Shown: positions 9,516 to 19,014, counted from the first letter of the stretch. The stretch is 64,000 nucleotides of DNA from Arthrobacter sp. StoSoilB20 (GCF_019977295.1 NZ_AP024651.1:2790001-2854000); one strand, 5' to 3'. Notes: a model not told the origin generated them from the sequence alone. Numbers and translations: made by a program.

Positions 9516-10166
9516 TTAGTTTTCGGAGTTCGACTCAGCGCCCGACTGGTTGGCCGTTCCGCCGCCGCCGGCAACAGAACCGGCGTGTGCCGAGATCTTG
9601 TCGAAGAAGCCGTACTCCAGGGCCTCGGCGGCCGTGAACCACTTGTCGCGGTCGTTGTCCTTGAGGATGGTCTCCACGGACTGACCGGTCTGTTCAGCCG
9701 TGAGTTCCGCCATGACCTTCTTCATGTGCAGGATCAGTTCTGCCTGGATCTTGATGTCCGAGGCCGTGCCGCCGATGCCGCCGGAGGGCTGGTGCATCAG
9801 GATGCGGGCATTAGGGGTGGCGTAGCGCTTGCCCTTGGTGCCGGAGGACAGGAGGAACTGGCCCATGGATGCTGCCAGGCCCGTTGCGACCGTGACGACG
9901 TCGTTCGGGATGAACTGCATGGTGTCGTAGATGGCCATGCCGGCCGTCACGGACCCACCCGGGGAGTTGATGTAAAGGTAGATGTCCTTCTCCGGGTCTT
10001 CGGCCGAGAGGAGGAGGAGCTGGGAGCAGATTGCATTGGCGTTCTCGTCACGGACTTCAGAGCCGAGCCAGATAATGCGCTCTTTCAGCAGGCGGTTGTA
10101 GATGTAGTTGTCCTGGGCTGCGGGATCGACAGTTGCCATCCGGGGAGCCTCTGATTGCTGTGACAT
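9516..10166 (-). CDS. clpP1: ATP-dependent Clp protease proteolytic subunit ClpP1
   Basis: This is the partner peptidase subunit to ClpP2. At 216 residues, it has Ser100 in GLAASMGQ, His125 in ILMHQP, and the oligomerisation motif [21 protein letters not shown] short Ala/Ser/Gly-rich tail ([13 protein letters not shown]) is unusual for ClpP and may be disordered. The start could also be the internal ATG at residue 10 (MATVDP). A ClgR-type site lies about 100 nt upstream. Confidence 0.95.
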   Translation of the reverse strand: MSQQSEAPRMATVDPAAQDNYIYNRLLKERIIWLGSEVRDENANAICSQLLLLSAEDPEKDIYLYINSPGGSVTAGMAIYDTMQFIPNDVVTVATGLAASMGQFLLSSGTKGKRYATPNARILMHQPSGGIGGTASDIKIQAELILHMKKVMAELTAEQTGQSVETILKDNDRDKWFTAAEALEYGFFDKISAHAGSVAGGGGTANQSGAESNSEN

Positions 10167-10265
10167 AAGTACTTACCTCTCGCTGGTGCCAGTGACCTCA
10201 CTGAACTTCACTACTTGGACACTAACCGTTTTCGGAGGCGATTTGTTCGCCGGAATCGCGCTGTT

Positions 10266-10276
10266 CGCTGACGGCG
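10266..10276. promoter_or_regulatory. Candidate ClgR operator upstream of clpP1P2
   Basis: CGCTGACGGCG exactly fits the core CGCYNANRGCG reported for ClgR, the actinobacterial activator of clp genes. An overlapping GTTCGCCGGAATCGCG just to the left is a weaker second copy. It lies 100-110 nt upstream of clpP1, between clpP1 and the tig terminator, as expected for an activator site. Confidence 0.6.
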
Positions 10277-10316
10277 CACGTCTGCGAAGAGTGCCCATGT
10301 TCGGCCTTAAAGCAAA

Positions 10317-10346
10317 CCGGCCCCGGATCAGGAGATCCGGGGCCGG
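10317..10346 (-). terminator. tig rho-independent terminator
   Basis: A perfect 13-bp GC-rich stem (CCGGCCCCGGATC with GATCCGGGGCCGG) has a 4-nt loop and is followed by TTTGCTTT on the minus strand, 33 nt after the tig stop. Confidence 0.85.
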
Positions 10347-10378
10347 TGGGAGCAGCTGCTAGAACTTCATTGCTGCTG

Positions 10379-11761
10379 TTAGAACTTCACTGCTGCGGGG
10401 TCGTCGCTTGCGGGAGCGTCGGCTTCCTCGGGAGCCTCGACAGCGGCGGCCTCTTCGGCTGCTGCTTCGCCGGCAGGGCGTACGAAGTCGGTGAGGTCAA
10501 CCTTGTTGCCTTCGGAGTCGACAACCTCTGCCTGGCCCAGCACAACGGCCAGAGCCTTGCGGCGGCGGACCTCGGAAACCATCATCGGAACCTGGCCGCT
10601 CTGATCAATGATCTGGGCGAACTGGTTGGGATCCATGCCGTACTGGCTTGCGGTGGTGACGATGTAGTCGATCAGCTCGTTCTGGCTGACATCTACTTCT
10701 TCCTTGTCCGCGATGGCATCAAGGATGATCTCGTTCTGGAACGCACGCTCGGTGTTGGCCTTGACCTCCGCGCGGTGCTCCTCGGTGTCGTGGTCACCTT
10801 CGCCGTGGGCGTTCTCCGGGTTGAAGTGAGCTTCGATCTGCTCTTCGACCACGGAATCCGGAACCGGTACCTCTACGAGCTCAACGAGCTTGTCCAGGAC
10901 CTTGTCGCGGGCTTCTACGCCCTGCTCGACTACCTTGGAGTCGGCAGCCTGCTTGGCGAGGTCCTCGCGGAGCTCGGCAAGGGTGTCGAACTCGGAGGCC
11001 AGCTGTGCAAAGTCGTCGTTTGCCTCGGGGAGCTCGCGCTCCTTGACAGCCTTGACAACAACCTTCACCTGGGCGGACTCGCCGGCGTGGTCGCCACCCA
11101 CCAGGGTGGTGTCGAAGATTGCTTCCTCGTCAGCAGAGAGGCCGGTCACGGCTTCGTCCAGGCCTTCAAGCATGGTGCCGGCGCCAACCTGGTAGGACAG
11201 GCCTGCTGCGGAATCGATCTCTTCGCCATCAATGGTGGCGGTGATGTCGATGGTCAGGAAGTCATCGTTCTTGGCGGGGCGCTCAACGGACTTCAGCGTG
11301 CCGAAACGGCCACGCAGTTCGTCGAGGGACTTCTCAACATCAGCGTCGGAGGACTCTGCTGCAGCGACCTCGACCTTGATGCCGGCGTAGTCAGGGAGTT
11401 CGATCTCGGGGCGGACATCGATCTCCACCTGGAACTTGAGCTCACCATCGGTTGACGTGGGGTCCGGGACCTCGGTGATTTCAACCTCGGGACGGCTCAG
11501 GGGGCGAACGCCCGTTTCCTGAACTGCAGCCTGGTACCAGCCGTTGAGGCCATCGTTGATGGCCGTCTCCAGGACGTAGCCGCGGCCAACGCGCTGGTCA
11601 ATCAGCTTGGTGGGAACCTTGCCCTTGCGGAATCCGGGGACCTGGATCTGCGAAGCAACGGTCTTGTACGCGGCATCGATGCTCGGCTTCAGTTCCTCAA
11701 AGGGAACCTCAACGTTGAGCTTGACCCGCGTTGCGGTGAGGTTCTCGACAGCGCTCTTCAC
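10379..11761 (-). CDS. tig: Trigger factor, ribosome-associated chaperone and prolyl isomerase
   Basis: The chaperone binds nascent chains at the ribosome exit. The 460-residue protein has the N-terminal ribosome-binding motif as GFRKGKVP (residues 44-51), a central FKBP-type domain ([11 protein letters not shown]...[11 protein letters not shown]...) and a C-terminal helical substrate-binding arm. The tail is extended with a low-complexity Ala/Glu stretch ([18 protein letters not shown]), common in actinobacterial Tig. Its place immediately upstream of clpP1-clpP2 is a conserved arrangement. It is followed by its own terminator. Confidence 0.96.
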   Translation of the reverse strand: MKSAVENLTATRVKLNVEVPFEELKPSIDAAYKTVASQIQVPGFRKGKVPTKLIDQRVGRGYVLETAINDGLNGWYQAAVQETGVRPLSRPEVEITEVPDPTSTDGELKFQVEIDVRPEIELPDYAGIKVEVAAAESSDADVEKSLDELRGRFGTLKSVERPAKNDDFLTIDITATIDGEEIDSAAGLSYQVGAGTMLEGLDEAVTGLSADEEAIFDTTLVGGDHAGESAQVKVVVKAVKERELPEANDDFAQLASEFDTLAELREDLAKQAADSKVVEQGVEARDKVLDKLVELVEVPVPDSVVEEQIEAHFNPENAHGEGDHDTEEHRAEVKANTERAFQNEIILDAIADKEEVDVSQNELIDYIVTTASQYGMDPNQFAQIIDQSGQVPMMVSEVRRRKALAVVLGQAEVVDSEGNKVDLTDFVRPAGEAAAEEAAAVEAPEEADAPASDDPAAVKF

Positions 11762-11830
11762 AGTCTAAGTACTCCTGATTTTGTGGGTATGGGGTTCTGT
11801 CGCGTCCCTGAGGCGGACACAAACACAGAG

Positions 11831-11905
11831 TCGGGGTGACAGGATTTGAACCTGCGACTTCCTGCTCCCAAAGCAGGCGCTCTAGCCAAGCTGAGCTACA
11901 CCCCG
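11831..11905 (-). tRNA. tRNA-Pro (anticodon TGG)
   Basis: Read on the minus strand, the 7-bp acceptor CGGGGTG/CACCCCG closes a normal cloverleaf. The anticodon loop is TTTGGGA, giving TGG, and the T arm is GCAGGTTCAAATCCTGT. The discriminator is A; no CCA is encoded. It lies between tig and a divergent tRNA-Gly. Confidence 0.95.
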
Positions 11906-12033
11906 AATGCACAGGACAGTCTACGGGCAAGCGGGCCAGGAATGCACATTTGACACCGCCGCCGGAATTAGGTTTAGTTGTACCCGGCTTGAACAGCCAC
12001 CGGGAAGATGTCCTGAACAGGGAGATCCGTCCT

Positions 12034-12104
12034 GGGGACGTAGCTTAATGGTAAAGCCTCAGTCTTCCAAACTGATTACGCGGGTTCGATTCCCGTCGTC
12101 CCCT
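12034..12104 (+). tRNA. tRNA-Gly (anticodon TCC)
   Basis: The acceptor GGGGACG/CGTCCCC, the D arm TAGCTTAATGGTAAAGC, the anticodon loop CTTCCAA (TCC) and the T arm CGGGTTCGATTCCCG form a complete 71-nt tRNA. No CCA is encoded. A strong terminator follows 8 nt later. Confidence 0.95.
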
Positions 12105-12111
12105 CCAAGGG

Positions 12112-12146
12112 AAAACGCCCCGATCCATCGGATCGGGGCGTTTTTT
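12112..12146 (+). terminator. Terminator after tRNA-Gly
   Basis: AAAACGCCCCGATCC pairs with GGATCGGGGCGTTTT across a 3-nt loop and runs into TTTTTTG. It can also act on the convergent nei transcript. Confidence 0.9.
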
Positions 12147-12162
12147 GTTTCTGCTGCACCGG

Positions 12163-12225
12163 GTTGCTGCTGCTACAGGGCTGCTACTAGACCTCGCTGC
12201 TGCTACACCTCGTTGCTGCTACAAC
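12163..12225. repeat. Short tandem repeat spanning the nei stop codon
   Basis: On the minus strand the unit TGTAGCAGCARCGAGG recurs about four times with small changes (the third copy is TCTAGTAGCAGCCC). The first copy contains the nei stop codon TAG (12221-12219), and each later copy repeats an in-unit TAG. It occupies the whole space between nei and the tRNA-Gly terminator. Confidence 0.75.
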
Positions 12226-13106
12226 TGGCAGCCGGGGCACCAATACAACTTGCGTGCCCCGATCTCCGTCACGCCCACCAACGTCCCGCAGGCGCGGCAG
12301 GGCAGCCCGTTCCGCTTGTAGACGAAGTGGGCATCGGCGTCGGGCGCTGTTCCGGCCCCACCCGTCCACAGCGCAGGGGGCGTCGTAACAATCCGTCCTT
12401 CGCGGACGCCGTCGGACATCGTGTCCACCGTGTCATCCCAGAGACGGCCGGCCGTTTCAGCATCGATACTGGTACCCGGCGTCCAGGGATCCACCGCCTG
12501 CCGGAACAGCACTTCCGCGCGATAGATGTTGCCCACCCCGGCAAGGACGGACTGATCCATCAGCAGCAGGGCCACTGCCGTTTTACGACGCCGCAGGCGT
12601 CGGATGAACTCTTCGCGGTCGCCTGGCCGGTTATGCAGCGGGTCCGGACCCAGCCGCTCCATGACCACGGCCGCTTCTGCCGGCGTGATGGCAGCACAGG
12701 TGGTGGCACCGCGGAGGTCCGCCCAGCCATGGTCCGAGACCAGGCGTACACGCACGGCTCCCACGGGAGGAGGCGGCCCGGTATACGTGTCGTCGGCGGA
12801 AGAAGGGCCCGTTTCCCGTTCGCCGATACGTCGGGGCGCGCCAATGCTGGACGCGCCGGTAAACGAACTGTCTCCGCCAAAGCTCCAGGCGCCGTAAAGA
12901 CCCAGGTGCACGTGAAGGAAGTGCCCGTGGTCGAACCGCAGGAAGAGCTGCTTTCCATGGGCGTTCGCTTCAACCATGGTGTGCCCGCTCAGGAGCTGGG
13001 CACCTGCAGCGAACCGGCCCTGCGGGCTGTATACGTCCAGGCGCCGGCCGCCAAAAACATCCTGGAACTGGCGGGCCAGCCTATGGACCGAATGCCCCTC
13101 GGGCAC
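12219..13106 (-). CDS. nei: Fpg/Nei family DNA glycosylase (endonuclease VIII-like)
   Basis: This base-excision repair enzyme of 295 residues has Pro2-Glu3 (MPEGHS, the Nei-type start), Lys52 in AHGKQLF, GVGNIYRAEVLF of the H2TH domain, and a full C-terminal zinc finger CRAC...CPGC with Arg in GARKLYW. This makes it the canonical glycosylase of the two in the window. The GTG start shares one base with the rpiB stop (TAGTG), so the two are translationally coupled; the rpiB-nei pair is also adjacent in M. tuberculosis (Rv2465c-Rv2464c). Confidence 0.93.
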   Translation of the reverse strand: MPEGHSVHRLARQFQDVFGGRRLDVYSPQGRFAAGAQLLSGHTMVEANAHGKQLFLRFDHGHFLHVHLGLYGAWSFGGDSSFTGASSIGAPRRIGERETGPSSADDTYTGPPPPVGAVRVRLVSDHGWADLRGATTCAAITPAEAAVVMERLGPDPLHNRPGDREEFIRRLRRRKTAVALLLMDQSVLAGVGNIYRAEVLFRQAVDPWTPGTSIDAETAGRLWDDTVDTMSDGVREGRIVTTPPALWTGGAGTAPDADAHFVYKRNGLPCRACGTLVGVTEIGARKLYWCPGCQL

Positions 13107-13588
13107 TACTCGACGATTTCGCCGGTGGTTTCGTACACCGCGATTTTTCCGATCCGGCGTACGTGGCGTTCATCATTGCTGAACGGTTCCTGCAGGAAGG
13201 CTTCAATGAGTTCGGTAGCTTCTTCAACCGAGTGCTGGCGGCCGCCAACAGCGACGACGTTGGCGTCGTTGTGCTCCCGGGCCAGCTTGGCGGTGGACAG
13301 GTTCCAGGCAAGTGCAGCCCGGACACCCTTGACCTTGTTTGCGGCAATTTGCTCACCATTTCCCGAGCCGCCCAGGACGATTCCCAAGGCGTGCACACCG
13401 GCTTCCTGGTCTGCCACGACGGCAAGTCCGGCGTTAATGCAGAAGGAGGGGTAGTCATCCAGGGCGTCGTACTCCTTGGGTCCGTGATCCACCACTTCAT
13501 AGCCCTTGGCCGTGAGGTGGCTGACCAGGTGGGCACTGAGTTCCATGCCGGCGTGGTCGGTAGCGATGTGGACGCGGGGTGTAGTCAC
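13106..13588 (-). CDS. rpiB: Ribose-5-phosphate isomerase B
   Basis: The enzyme interconverts ribose 5-phosphate and ribulose 5-phosphate in the pentose phosphate pathway. The predicted protein has 160 residues with RVHIATDHAG at the N terminus, GIVLGGSGNGEQIAANK in the active site (Glu instead of the E. coli Cys, as in mycobacterial RpiB) and REHNDANVVAVGGR. I chose the GTG at 13588, since the longer reading from 13696 overlaps the upstream gene and adds a Pro/Arg-rich leader. It is coupled to nei. Confidence 0.93.
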   Translation of the reverse strand: MTTPRVHIATDHAGMELSAHLVSHLTAKGYEVVDHGPKEYDALDDYPSFCINAGLAVVADQEAGVHALGIVLGGSGNGEQIAANKVKGVRAALAWNLSTAKLAREHNDANVVAVGGRQHSVEEATELIEAFLQEPFSNDERHVRRIGKIAVYETTGEIVE

Positions 13589-13667
13589 AGGAAGTCCATT
13601 CTTTCTGGGGCGCGGTGCGGCAACTGGCCGGGGCGCGGCGATGAGGGATGCGCTACCTAGGGTACCG

Positions 13668-14672
13668 CTACCGGGCTTGGTTGGACTGTCCGTCATCCCG
13701 GGCCCGGCGGGCTGCCCGGTTGAGGATACCGGCGAGTTTGTCCGCCGATGCCTGGGAACCGGCGCTGAGCGCTACCCTGCCTCCGTTGAGTTTCCTGACG
13801 ACGACGGCGGGTCCACTGCTGACCAGCATTGCGGTGGCGTCATCATGGCGCCGCCAGCCCCATCCACCATAGTCAGCGGCTTTGACCTCTGCCGGAGCTG
13901 CTGCGGCGATTTCGACGGCGGGGACGGTCAGGACACGCAGGATGCCGCCGGCAAAGACCTGCAGGCCTCCCCTGTCGGCGCGCACGCGGGCAAAGAGGAA
14001 TCCCGCACCGACCAAGGCTGCCACTGCCACCAAGGCACCGAGCCAAGGGACAACCACCGCGATCAGGGCAGCGGGGAACACGGCGGAGACAATGATCATG
14101 ATGAAAACCGAACTCCGGGCATGGACCCATAAACGCAGCGTGTCCCGGGCCAGATCCGGATCTTCCAAGAGCGTCAGCTCCTGCTGGAGGGCAACGTCGT
14201 CCTCGCGGGTCCAGCGTGGGTCAGGTTTGAACGCGAACATCATCACCACACCGAGTGCAACCGCCGCCCCGCTGCCCATGGCCAGCACGATCGGGTCCAC
14301 ATGGGACTCGCGTGCCTCGGACAACCCGGACTGCCCCACCAGCCCGGCCGCCACCACAGTGGTGATGAAAAGGCTCACTGTCAGGCCAAGGCCCATCATG
14401 ACTCGACGCATGACAACGGGCCGGGTAATCGAAACCGCCTGCAGGAAGACCGCCCAACCGCAGAAGGCGATGAGGGCTGCGCCGCCGGCAACATAGGCGC
14501 CGAAGGGCGCGAACGAAGTGCCGCCGTCGGCGTTCCACATAACGGCCACAGGATTGGGAAGGTCATTCCGGAGCATTTGGGCGCACACCACGAAGCCGGC
14601 CGAGAGGAGCAACGGAAAGGCAATCGCGAACCTCAAGGCGCGGAAATCGACAGTGTCCCGGAACGATCCCAT
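13668..14672 (-). CDS. DUF1648-type integral membrane protein
   Basis: The 334-residue protein has at least six hydrophobic segments. The N-terminal part contains the DUF1648-like pattern LPNPVAVMWNADGG between the first two membrane spans, a feature of SdpI-like proteins. A C-terminal soluble part of about 100 residues (AEVKAADYGGWGWR) follows. No catalytic motif is visible and its role is unknown. A TAGCGT hexamer lies 6 nt before the ATG, suggesting a leaderless mRNA. It is followed by rpiB after 79 nt on the same strand. Confidence 0.75.
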   Translation of the reverse strand: MGSFRDTVDFRALRFAIAFPLLLSAGFVVCAQMLRNDLPNPVAVMWNADGGTSFAPFGAYVAGGAALIAFCGWAVFLQAVSITRPVVMRRVMMGLGLTVSLFITTVVAAGLVGQSGLSEARESHVDPIVLAMGSGAAVALGVVMMFAFKPDPRWTREDDVALQQELTLLEDPDLARDTLRLWVHARSSVFIMIIVSAVFPAALIAVVVPWLGALVAVAALVGAGFLFARVRADRGGLQVFAGGILRVLTVPAVEIAAAAPAEVKAADYGGWGWRRHDDATAMLVSSGPAVVVRKLNGGRVALSAGSQASADKLAGILNRAARRARDDGQSNQAR

Positions 14673-14806
14673 AAGCCAACGCTACTCCGCGGGACGACAC
14701 TGTGGTGTACCGTCCTTGCCTTCCAGCCATGGAGTGAAAGAATGACTTCACACCATCGTCCGGCCGCGATTGGCCGGGACACCCCAGAAACTTCCGGAGG
14801 CACCAC

Positions 14807-17368
14807 TTGCCAGGCCTGAACCTCACGCGCGACGAAGCCGCGATCCGCGCCCAACTGCTCACTGTCGAGTCGTACAACGTCACCTTGGACCTGACCAAGG
14901 GCCCGGAGGTCTTCGGTTCAACCACCGAGGTCAAGTTCTCCGCAACGCCGGGATCCTCAACTTTCATCGACGCGATCACAGCCAAGGTGCACAGCGTGAC
15001 CTTGAACGGGACGGAACTGGACCCTGCGGAGGTCTCGGACGGAGTACGCATCCAGCTCCCGGACCTTGCTGCCCGGAACGAACTCGTAGTTGTGGCGGAC
15101 GCTCCGTACATGAACACGGGCGAAGGACTCCACCGCTTCGTTGACCCCGTGGACGGCGAGGTCTACCTCTACACCCAGTTCGAAGTTCCGGACTCCCGGC
15201 GTATGTTCGCCGTCTTTGAGCAGCCCGACCTCAAAGCAAGCTTCACCTTTACCGTTACCGCGCCCTCGCATTGGGATGTCATCTCCAACTCCCCCACCCC
15301 GGTACCCCTTGAGGCACCCGCCGGTGAAGACGGCCGCGGCCGGTCGGTGTGGAAATTCGCGCCTACCCCCCGGCTGTCCTCCTACGTCACCGCATTGATC
15401 GCCGGGCCCTACGAGTCGGTCCGGTCCGAGGTCACCAGCTCAGACGGGCGCGTCATCCCACTGGGAGTCTTTGCCCGCAAGTCCCTCATGCAGTACCTGG
15501 ACGCGGAGAACATCTTTACCCTGACACGTCAAGGATTTGAGTTCTTCGAAGCCCAATTCGGCTGCCCTTACCCGTTCGAAAAGTACGATCAGTTGTTCGT
15601 TCCGGAGTTCAACGCCGGCGCCATGGAAAACGCCGGCGCCGTGACCATCCTTGAGGGCTACGTGTTCCGCGGAAAGGTCACCGGAGCCCAGATCGAACGC
15701 CGTGCCATCACGGTCCTGCACGAGCTCGCACACATGTGGTTCGGGGATCTGGTGACAATGCGCTGGTGGAACGATCTCTGGCTCAATGAATCCTTTGCCG
15801 AATACATGTCCCACCTTGCCGCTGTGGAGAACACCGAATTTGACCGCGCGTGGACCACTTTCGCATCCGTGGAAAAGTCCTGGGCCTACAAGCAGGACCA
15901 GCTGCCCACCACCCACCCGATCTTTGCCGCGATCAACAACCTCGAAGACGTGGAAGTGAACTTCGATGGCATCACCTATGCCAAGGGCGCTTCGGTGCTC
16001 AGGCAATTGGTGGCATGGGTGGGTCCGGAGCAGTTCATGGCCGGAGTCCGCACCTATTTCGCCAAGCACGCCTGGAAGAACACCGAACTCTCCGACCTCA
16101 TGGTGGAGCTTGAAGCCGCCAGCGGACGCGATCTGGACGTGTGGGGCAAACTTTGGCTCGAGACAGCCGGCGTCAATACCCTCGCTCCGGAGTTGAGCGT
16201 CGATGCTGAGGGAACCATCACCGGTTTTTCGATCCTGCAGACCGCGATCGAGGAACAGCCCACCCTTCGTCCGCACCGGCTCGCAGTTGGCTTCTACTCG
16301 CTCTCCGGTGAAGGAAAGCTGGAACGTACGCACCGTGAGGAGCTCGACGTCGATGGCCCGCGCACGGAGGTCCCTGCCTTGGTGGGCAAGGCACGTCCTG
16401 ACCTGATCCTGCTCAATGATGACGACCTCGCCTACGCAAAGGTCCGTCTGGATCCGTACTCCCTGGCCACGGCAAAGGCACACCTGAAGGACTTCGCAGC
16501 CAGCCTGCCACGCACGCTGGTGTGGGGTTCAGCCTGGGATGCAGCCCGGGACGGCGAAACCCCCGCACGCGGCTACGTGGACCTGGTCCTAGCCAACATT
16601 GCCCACGAAACGGATTCCTCGGTCATCCTGGTCCAGCTTCGCCAACTCGCCACCACGTTGACCTACTACGTCGCCGCCGAACACAAGGCCGCGGCCACCA
16701 CGGCAGCGGCTGACAGGCTCTGGGAGCTCGCATCCTCAGTGGAGGCAGGCTCGGACGCCCAGCTCCAATTCGCCAAGTCCTTCACCCAGCTCGCCCGCAG
16801 CGGCGGACAGTTGGACCGCATCCAGGCCCTGCTGGACGGAACCGAAACGCTGGAAGGTCTCACAGTGGACCAGGACATGCGGTGGGAGCTGCTGACCGCA
16901 TTGGTGGCCGGCGGACGCCAGGGCCAGGAACGGATCGACGCCGAACTCGACCGGGACAACACCTCCAACGGCCAGAATGCCGCCGCCCAGGCGAAAGCTG
17001 CGATCCCCACCGCGGAAGCCAAGGCGGCTGCGTGGGAGGCAATTGTGGTGACCGGAGAACTCTCCAATGCCCTGCAGGCTTCCGCGGTGGCCGGGTTCAT
17101 GCGCGTCCCGGACACTTCCCTCCTGGAGCCCTACGCCGAAAAGTACTTTGACGCCGTGCCGGCAATTGTGAAAGAGCGTACGCATGCCCTGGCGCAGCAG
17201 ATCGTGGTGGGGCTCTACCCTGCCCAGCTCACCACCCAGGACACGGTGGACCGCACGGACAGGTTCCTGGCGGCTTTGCCCGAGGACAGCGCCGCCCTTC
17301 GCCGGATGATGCTGGAGAACCGCGACGGCGTGGCGCGCGCACTCCGGGCACGGGCAGCTGACGTTTAG
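14807..17368 (+). CDS. pepN: Aminopeptidase N (M1 zinc metallopeptidase)
   Basis: The enzyme removes N-terminal residues from peptides in the cytoplasm. The 853-residue protein has the exopeptidase motif GAMEN (about 270-274), the zinc motif HELAH-X18-E (HELAHMWFGD...LNESFAEY, from about residue 305), and the M1 C-terminal helical domain of ERAP1 type. Translation starts at a TTG, supported by CGGAGG 6 nt upstream and by agreement of the N terminus (PGLNLTRDEA) with actinobacterial PepN. It faces the DUF1648 gene divergently. Confidence 0.96.
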   Translation: MPGLNLTRDEAAIRAQLLTVESYNVTLDLTKGPEVFGSTTEVKFSATPGSSTFIDAITAKVHSVTLNGTELDPAEVSDGVRIQLPDLAARNELVVVADAPYMNTGEGLHRFVDPVDGEVYLYTQFEVPDSRRMFAVFEQPDLKASFTFTVTAPSHWDVISNSPTPVPLEAPAGEDGRGRSVWKFAPTPRLSSYVTALIAGPYESVRSEVTSSDGRVIPLGVFARKSLMQYLDAENIFTLTRQGFEFFEAQFGCPYPFEKYDQLFVPEFNAGAMENAGAVTILEGYVFRGKVTGAQIERRAITVLHELAHMWFGDLVTMRWWNDLWLNESFAEYMSHLAAVENTEFDRAWTTFASVEKSWAYKQDQLPTTHPIFAAINNLEDVEVNFDGITYAKGASVLRQLVAWVGPEQFMAGVRTYFAKHAWKNTELSDLMVELEAASGRDLDVWGKLWLETAGVNTLAPELSVDAEGTITGFSILQTAIEEQPTLRPHRLAVGFYSLSGEGKLERTHREELDVDGPRTEVPALVGKARPDLILLNDDDLAYAKVRLDPYSLATAKAHLKDFAASLPRTLVWGSAWDAARDGETPARGYVDLVLANIAHETDSSVILVQLRQLATTLTYYVAAEHKAAATTAAADRLWELASSVEAGSDAQLQFAKSFTQLARSGGQLDRIQALLDGTETLEGLTVDQDMRWELLTALVAGGRQGQERIDAELDRDNTSNGQNAAAQAKAAIPTAEAKAAAWEAIVVTGELSNALQASAVAGFMRVPDTSLLEPYAEKYFDAVPAIVKERTHALAQQIVVGLYPAQLTTQDTVDRTDRFLAALPEDSAALRRMMLENRDGVARALRARAADV

Positions 17369-17425
17369 GCAGGGATCCTGTGGGGCCCGTGCGGACAGTG
17401 AATGCCATCTGGCTAGACTGTCCGC

Positions 17426-17905
17426 ATGGGCCTGAACGAACACCACTATGCGCTGACCGTCCGCTGGACCGGAAACCTCGGCGAGGGCACGGCCGGTTAC
17501 CGGAGCTATTCACGGGACCATGAGATCGAGATTCCGGGCCTGCCCAGTTTGCAGGGGTCTGCTGATCCCACCTTCCACGGTGACAGGTCGCGCTACAACC
17601 CCGAGCAATTGCTTCTGGCAGCCCTTTCGCAATGCCACATGCTCTCGTTCCTCCATGTCGCCGTCAAACACGGTGTGGTGGTTACCGCTTATGAGGACGC
17701 AGCGGAGGGCCTGATGAAACTCAACAAAGACGGCAGCGGCCAATTTGAGAGCGTAACGCTGAAACCGCGTGTCGCTGTTGCCGATCCCGCACACGCCGAT
17801 GTGATGGAGCAGTTGCATCACGAGGCCAACCAGGTCTGCTTCATCGCCCGCAGCGTCAACTTCCCCGTACTGCACGAACCAAGCACGACGACGGCCGCCG
17901 CCTAG
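17426..17905 (+). CDS. OsmC family peroxiredoxin-like protein
   Basis: OsmC/Ohr proteins reduce organic hydroperoxides with two cysteines. This 159-residue protein has NPEQLLLAALSQCHM and HEANQVCFIARS, the two conserved cysteine contexts. It is more like the YhfA/OsmC group than Ohr. TAGACT lies 6 nt upstream of the ATG and there is no Shine-Dalgarno, so the mRNA is probably leaderless. The stop overlaps the convergent epimerase by 4 nt. Confidence 0.88.
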   Translation: MGLNEHHYALTVRWTGNLGEGTAGYRSYSRDHEIEIPGLPSLQGSADPTFHGDRSRYNPEQLLLAALSQCHMLSFLHVAVKHGVVVTAYEDAAEGLMKLNKDGSGQFESVTLKPRVAVADPAHADVMEQLHHEANQVCFIARSVNFPVLHEPSTTTAAA

Positions 17906-18927
17906 CGCTGCCGGGCCCGCCATAGTGCCACGAGCCGTTGTTCGGTATCGCGGCTGAGGCCGGCTTTGCGTTCCCTGTTCAGCCCCTTGCGCCTTTCATC
18001 CTCGAGGGTCGCTGCCAGGGTTTCCTGCCATGGCCGCAGCACCATTCCCCGCTCACGGGCAGCACGGTTTGTCCGGGACTGGAACCCGTCATGGTCCGCC
18101 GGCAGCCACAGGGGAAGTGAATCCGGACCTGCCCAGTATTCGATTCCCTGCTCCACGAGCCACTGTTCGTCGACGGGCACAACGTCGACGGGCACAACAT
18201 TGTCCACGGCGTCACCGACTGCGCCGGCTGCCGCCCGCTGCGACTCCGCGAGGTAATCCTCGAACCGGACCACATCTCCCAATGCGTTGAAAGTCCCCAC
18301 CAGGCCTTCCACTGCCGATTGCAGGATCCACGCCGCCAGATCCCGGACATCGATGATCTGCGTGGAGTCGTCCGGAATGTTCGGGACCAGCACCGGGTGG
18401 TTGTTTGCCGCGAAGCGGGCAGGCCAATAACCGTATCTGTCAGTACCGTCCCCCGGGCCGCTGATGAGTCCGGCCCGCACGATGTGTGCTTTCTCCCCCA
18501 CCCTGGCCAGCGTCAGCTGCTCGATCGCGGATTTGGATTCGCCGTAGGTCTCCGGGGTGCCGGCGATTCCGGCGGGCAGCGGCTCCAGAAGCTGCGCGCC
18601 CTCATCGGCGCCGGGCACCGAATGGTCGGCATAGACGGAGCAACTGGAGACAAACGTCCAGTGCCCGGCAGCAGGGCCCAGGGCATCCAGTGCCTCTCCT
18701 GCCTGCACTGGTTCCCTCGATACCTCCACCACTGCGTCCCACCGGCCGCCGAGCCCTGCATAAGCCGCCGCACCCATGGCGCGGTCGCCCCTGACCCAGG
18801 TGGCGCCGTCGGGCGGGTGCGCTGAGGAACCACGGGCAATGCAAGTGACATCGTGCCCGGCAGCAAGAGCCTGCCGGGCGATTTCTGCGGACAGGAAGGC
18901 AGTACCGCCCAGGACCAGGATGCGCAT
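17902..18927 (-). CDS. NAD-dependent epimerase/dehydratase family protein
   Basis: This extended SDR has 341 residues. The N-terminal GGTAFLSAEIA is a GxxxxxG Rossmann motif with Phe-Leu-Ser where GFIG is usual, and the catalytic Tyr-x3-Lys appears as YGESK. It resembles the isoflavone-reductase-like or sugar-epimerase groups; the substrate is unknown. An in-frame 15-bp duplication gives VVPVD twice. TAGCGT lies 6 nt before the ATG, again a leaderless arrangement. Confidence 0.83.
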   Translation of the reverse strand: MRILVLGGTAFLSAEIARQALAAGHDVTCIARGSSAHPPDGATWVRGDRAMGAAAYAGLGGRWDAVVEVSREPVQAGEALDALGPAAGHWTFVSSCSVYADHSVPGADEGAQLLEPLPAGIAGTPETYGESKSAIEQLTLARVGEKAHIVRAGLISGPGDGTDRYGYWPARFAANNHPVLVPNIPDDSTQIIDVRDLAAWILQSAVEGLVGTFNALGDVVRFEDYLAESQRAAAGAVGDAVDNVVPVDVVPVDEQWLVEQGIEYWAGPDSLPLWLPADHDGFQSRTNRAARERGMVLRPWQETLAATLEDERRKGLNRERKAGLSRDTEQRLVALWRARQR

Positions 18928-19014
18928 ACAGTCACGCTACGGCGCTAGGGTTGTAGGTGGACAGAGTGTTCCGCGCCCGGCGAACACGGGCCGACGACAA
19001 GGAGAAATTCACCC

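Noticed and set aside
12163..12225. The GCTGCTGCTACA repeats as a CRISPR array
   Set aside because: Units are about 16 bp, adjacent, without unique spacers, and there are no cas genes.
13589..13696. A longer N terminus for rpiB
   Set aside because: It overlaps the end of the upstream gene and adds a Pro/Arg-rich stretch not found in RpiB; RVHIATDHAG is the usual beginning.
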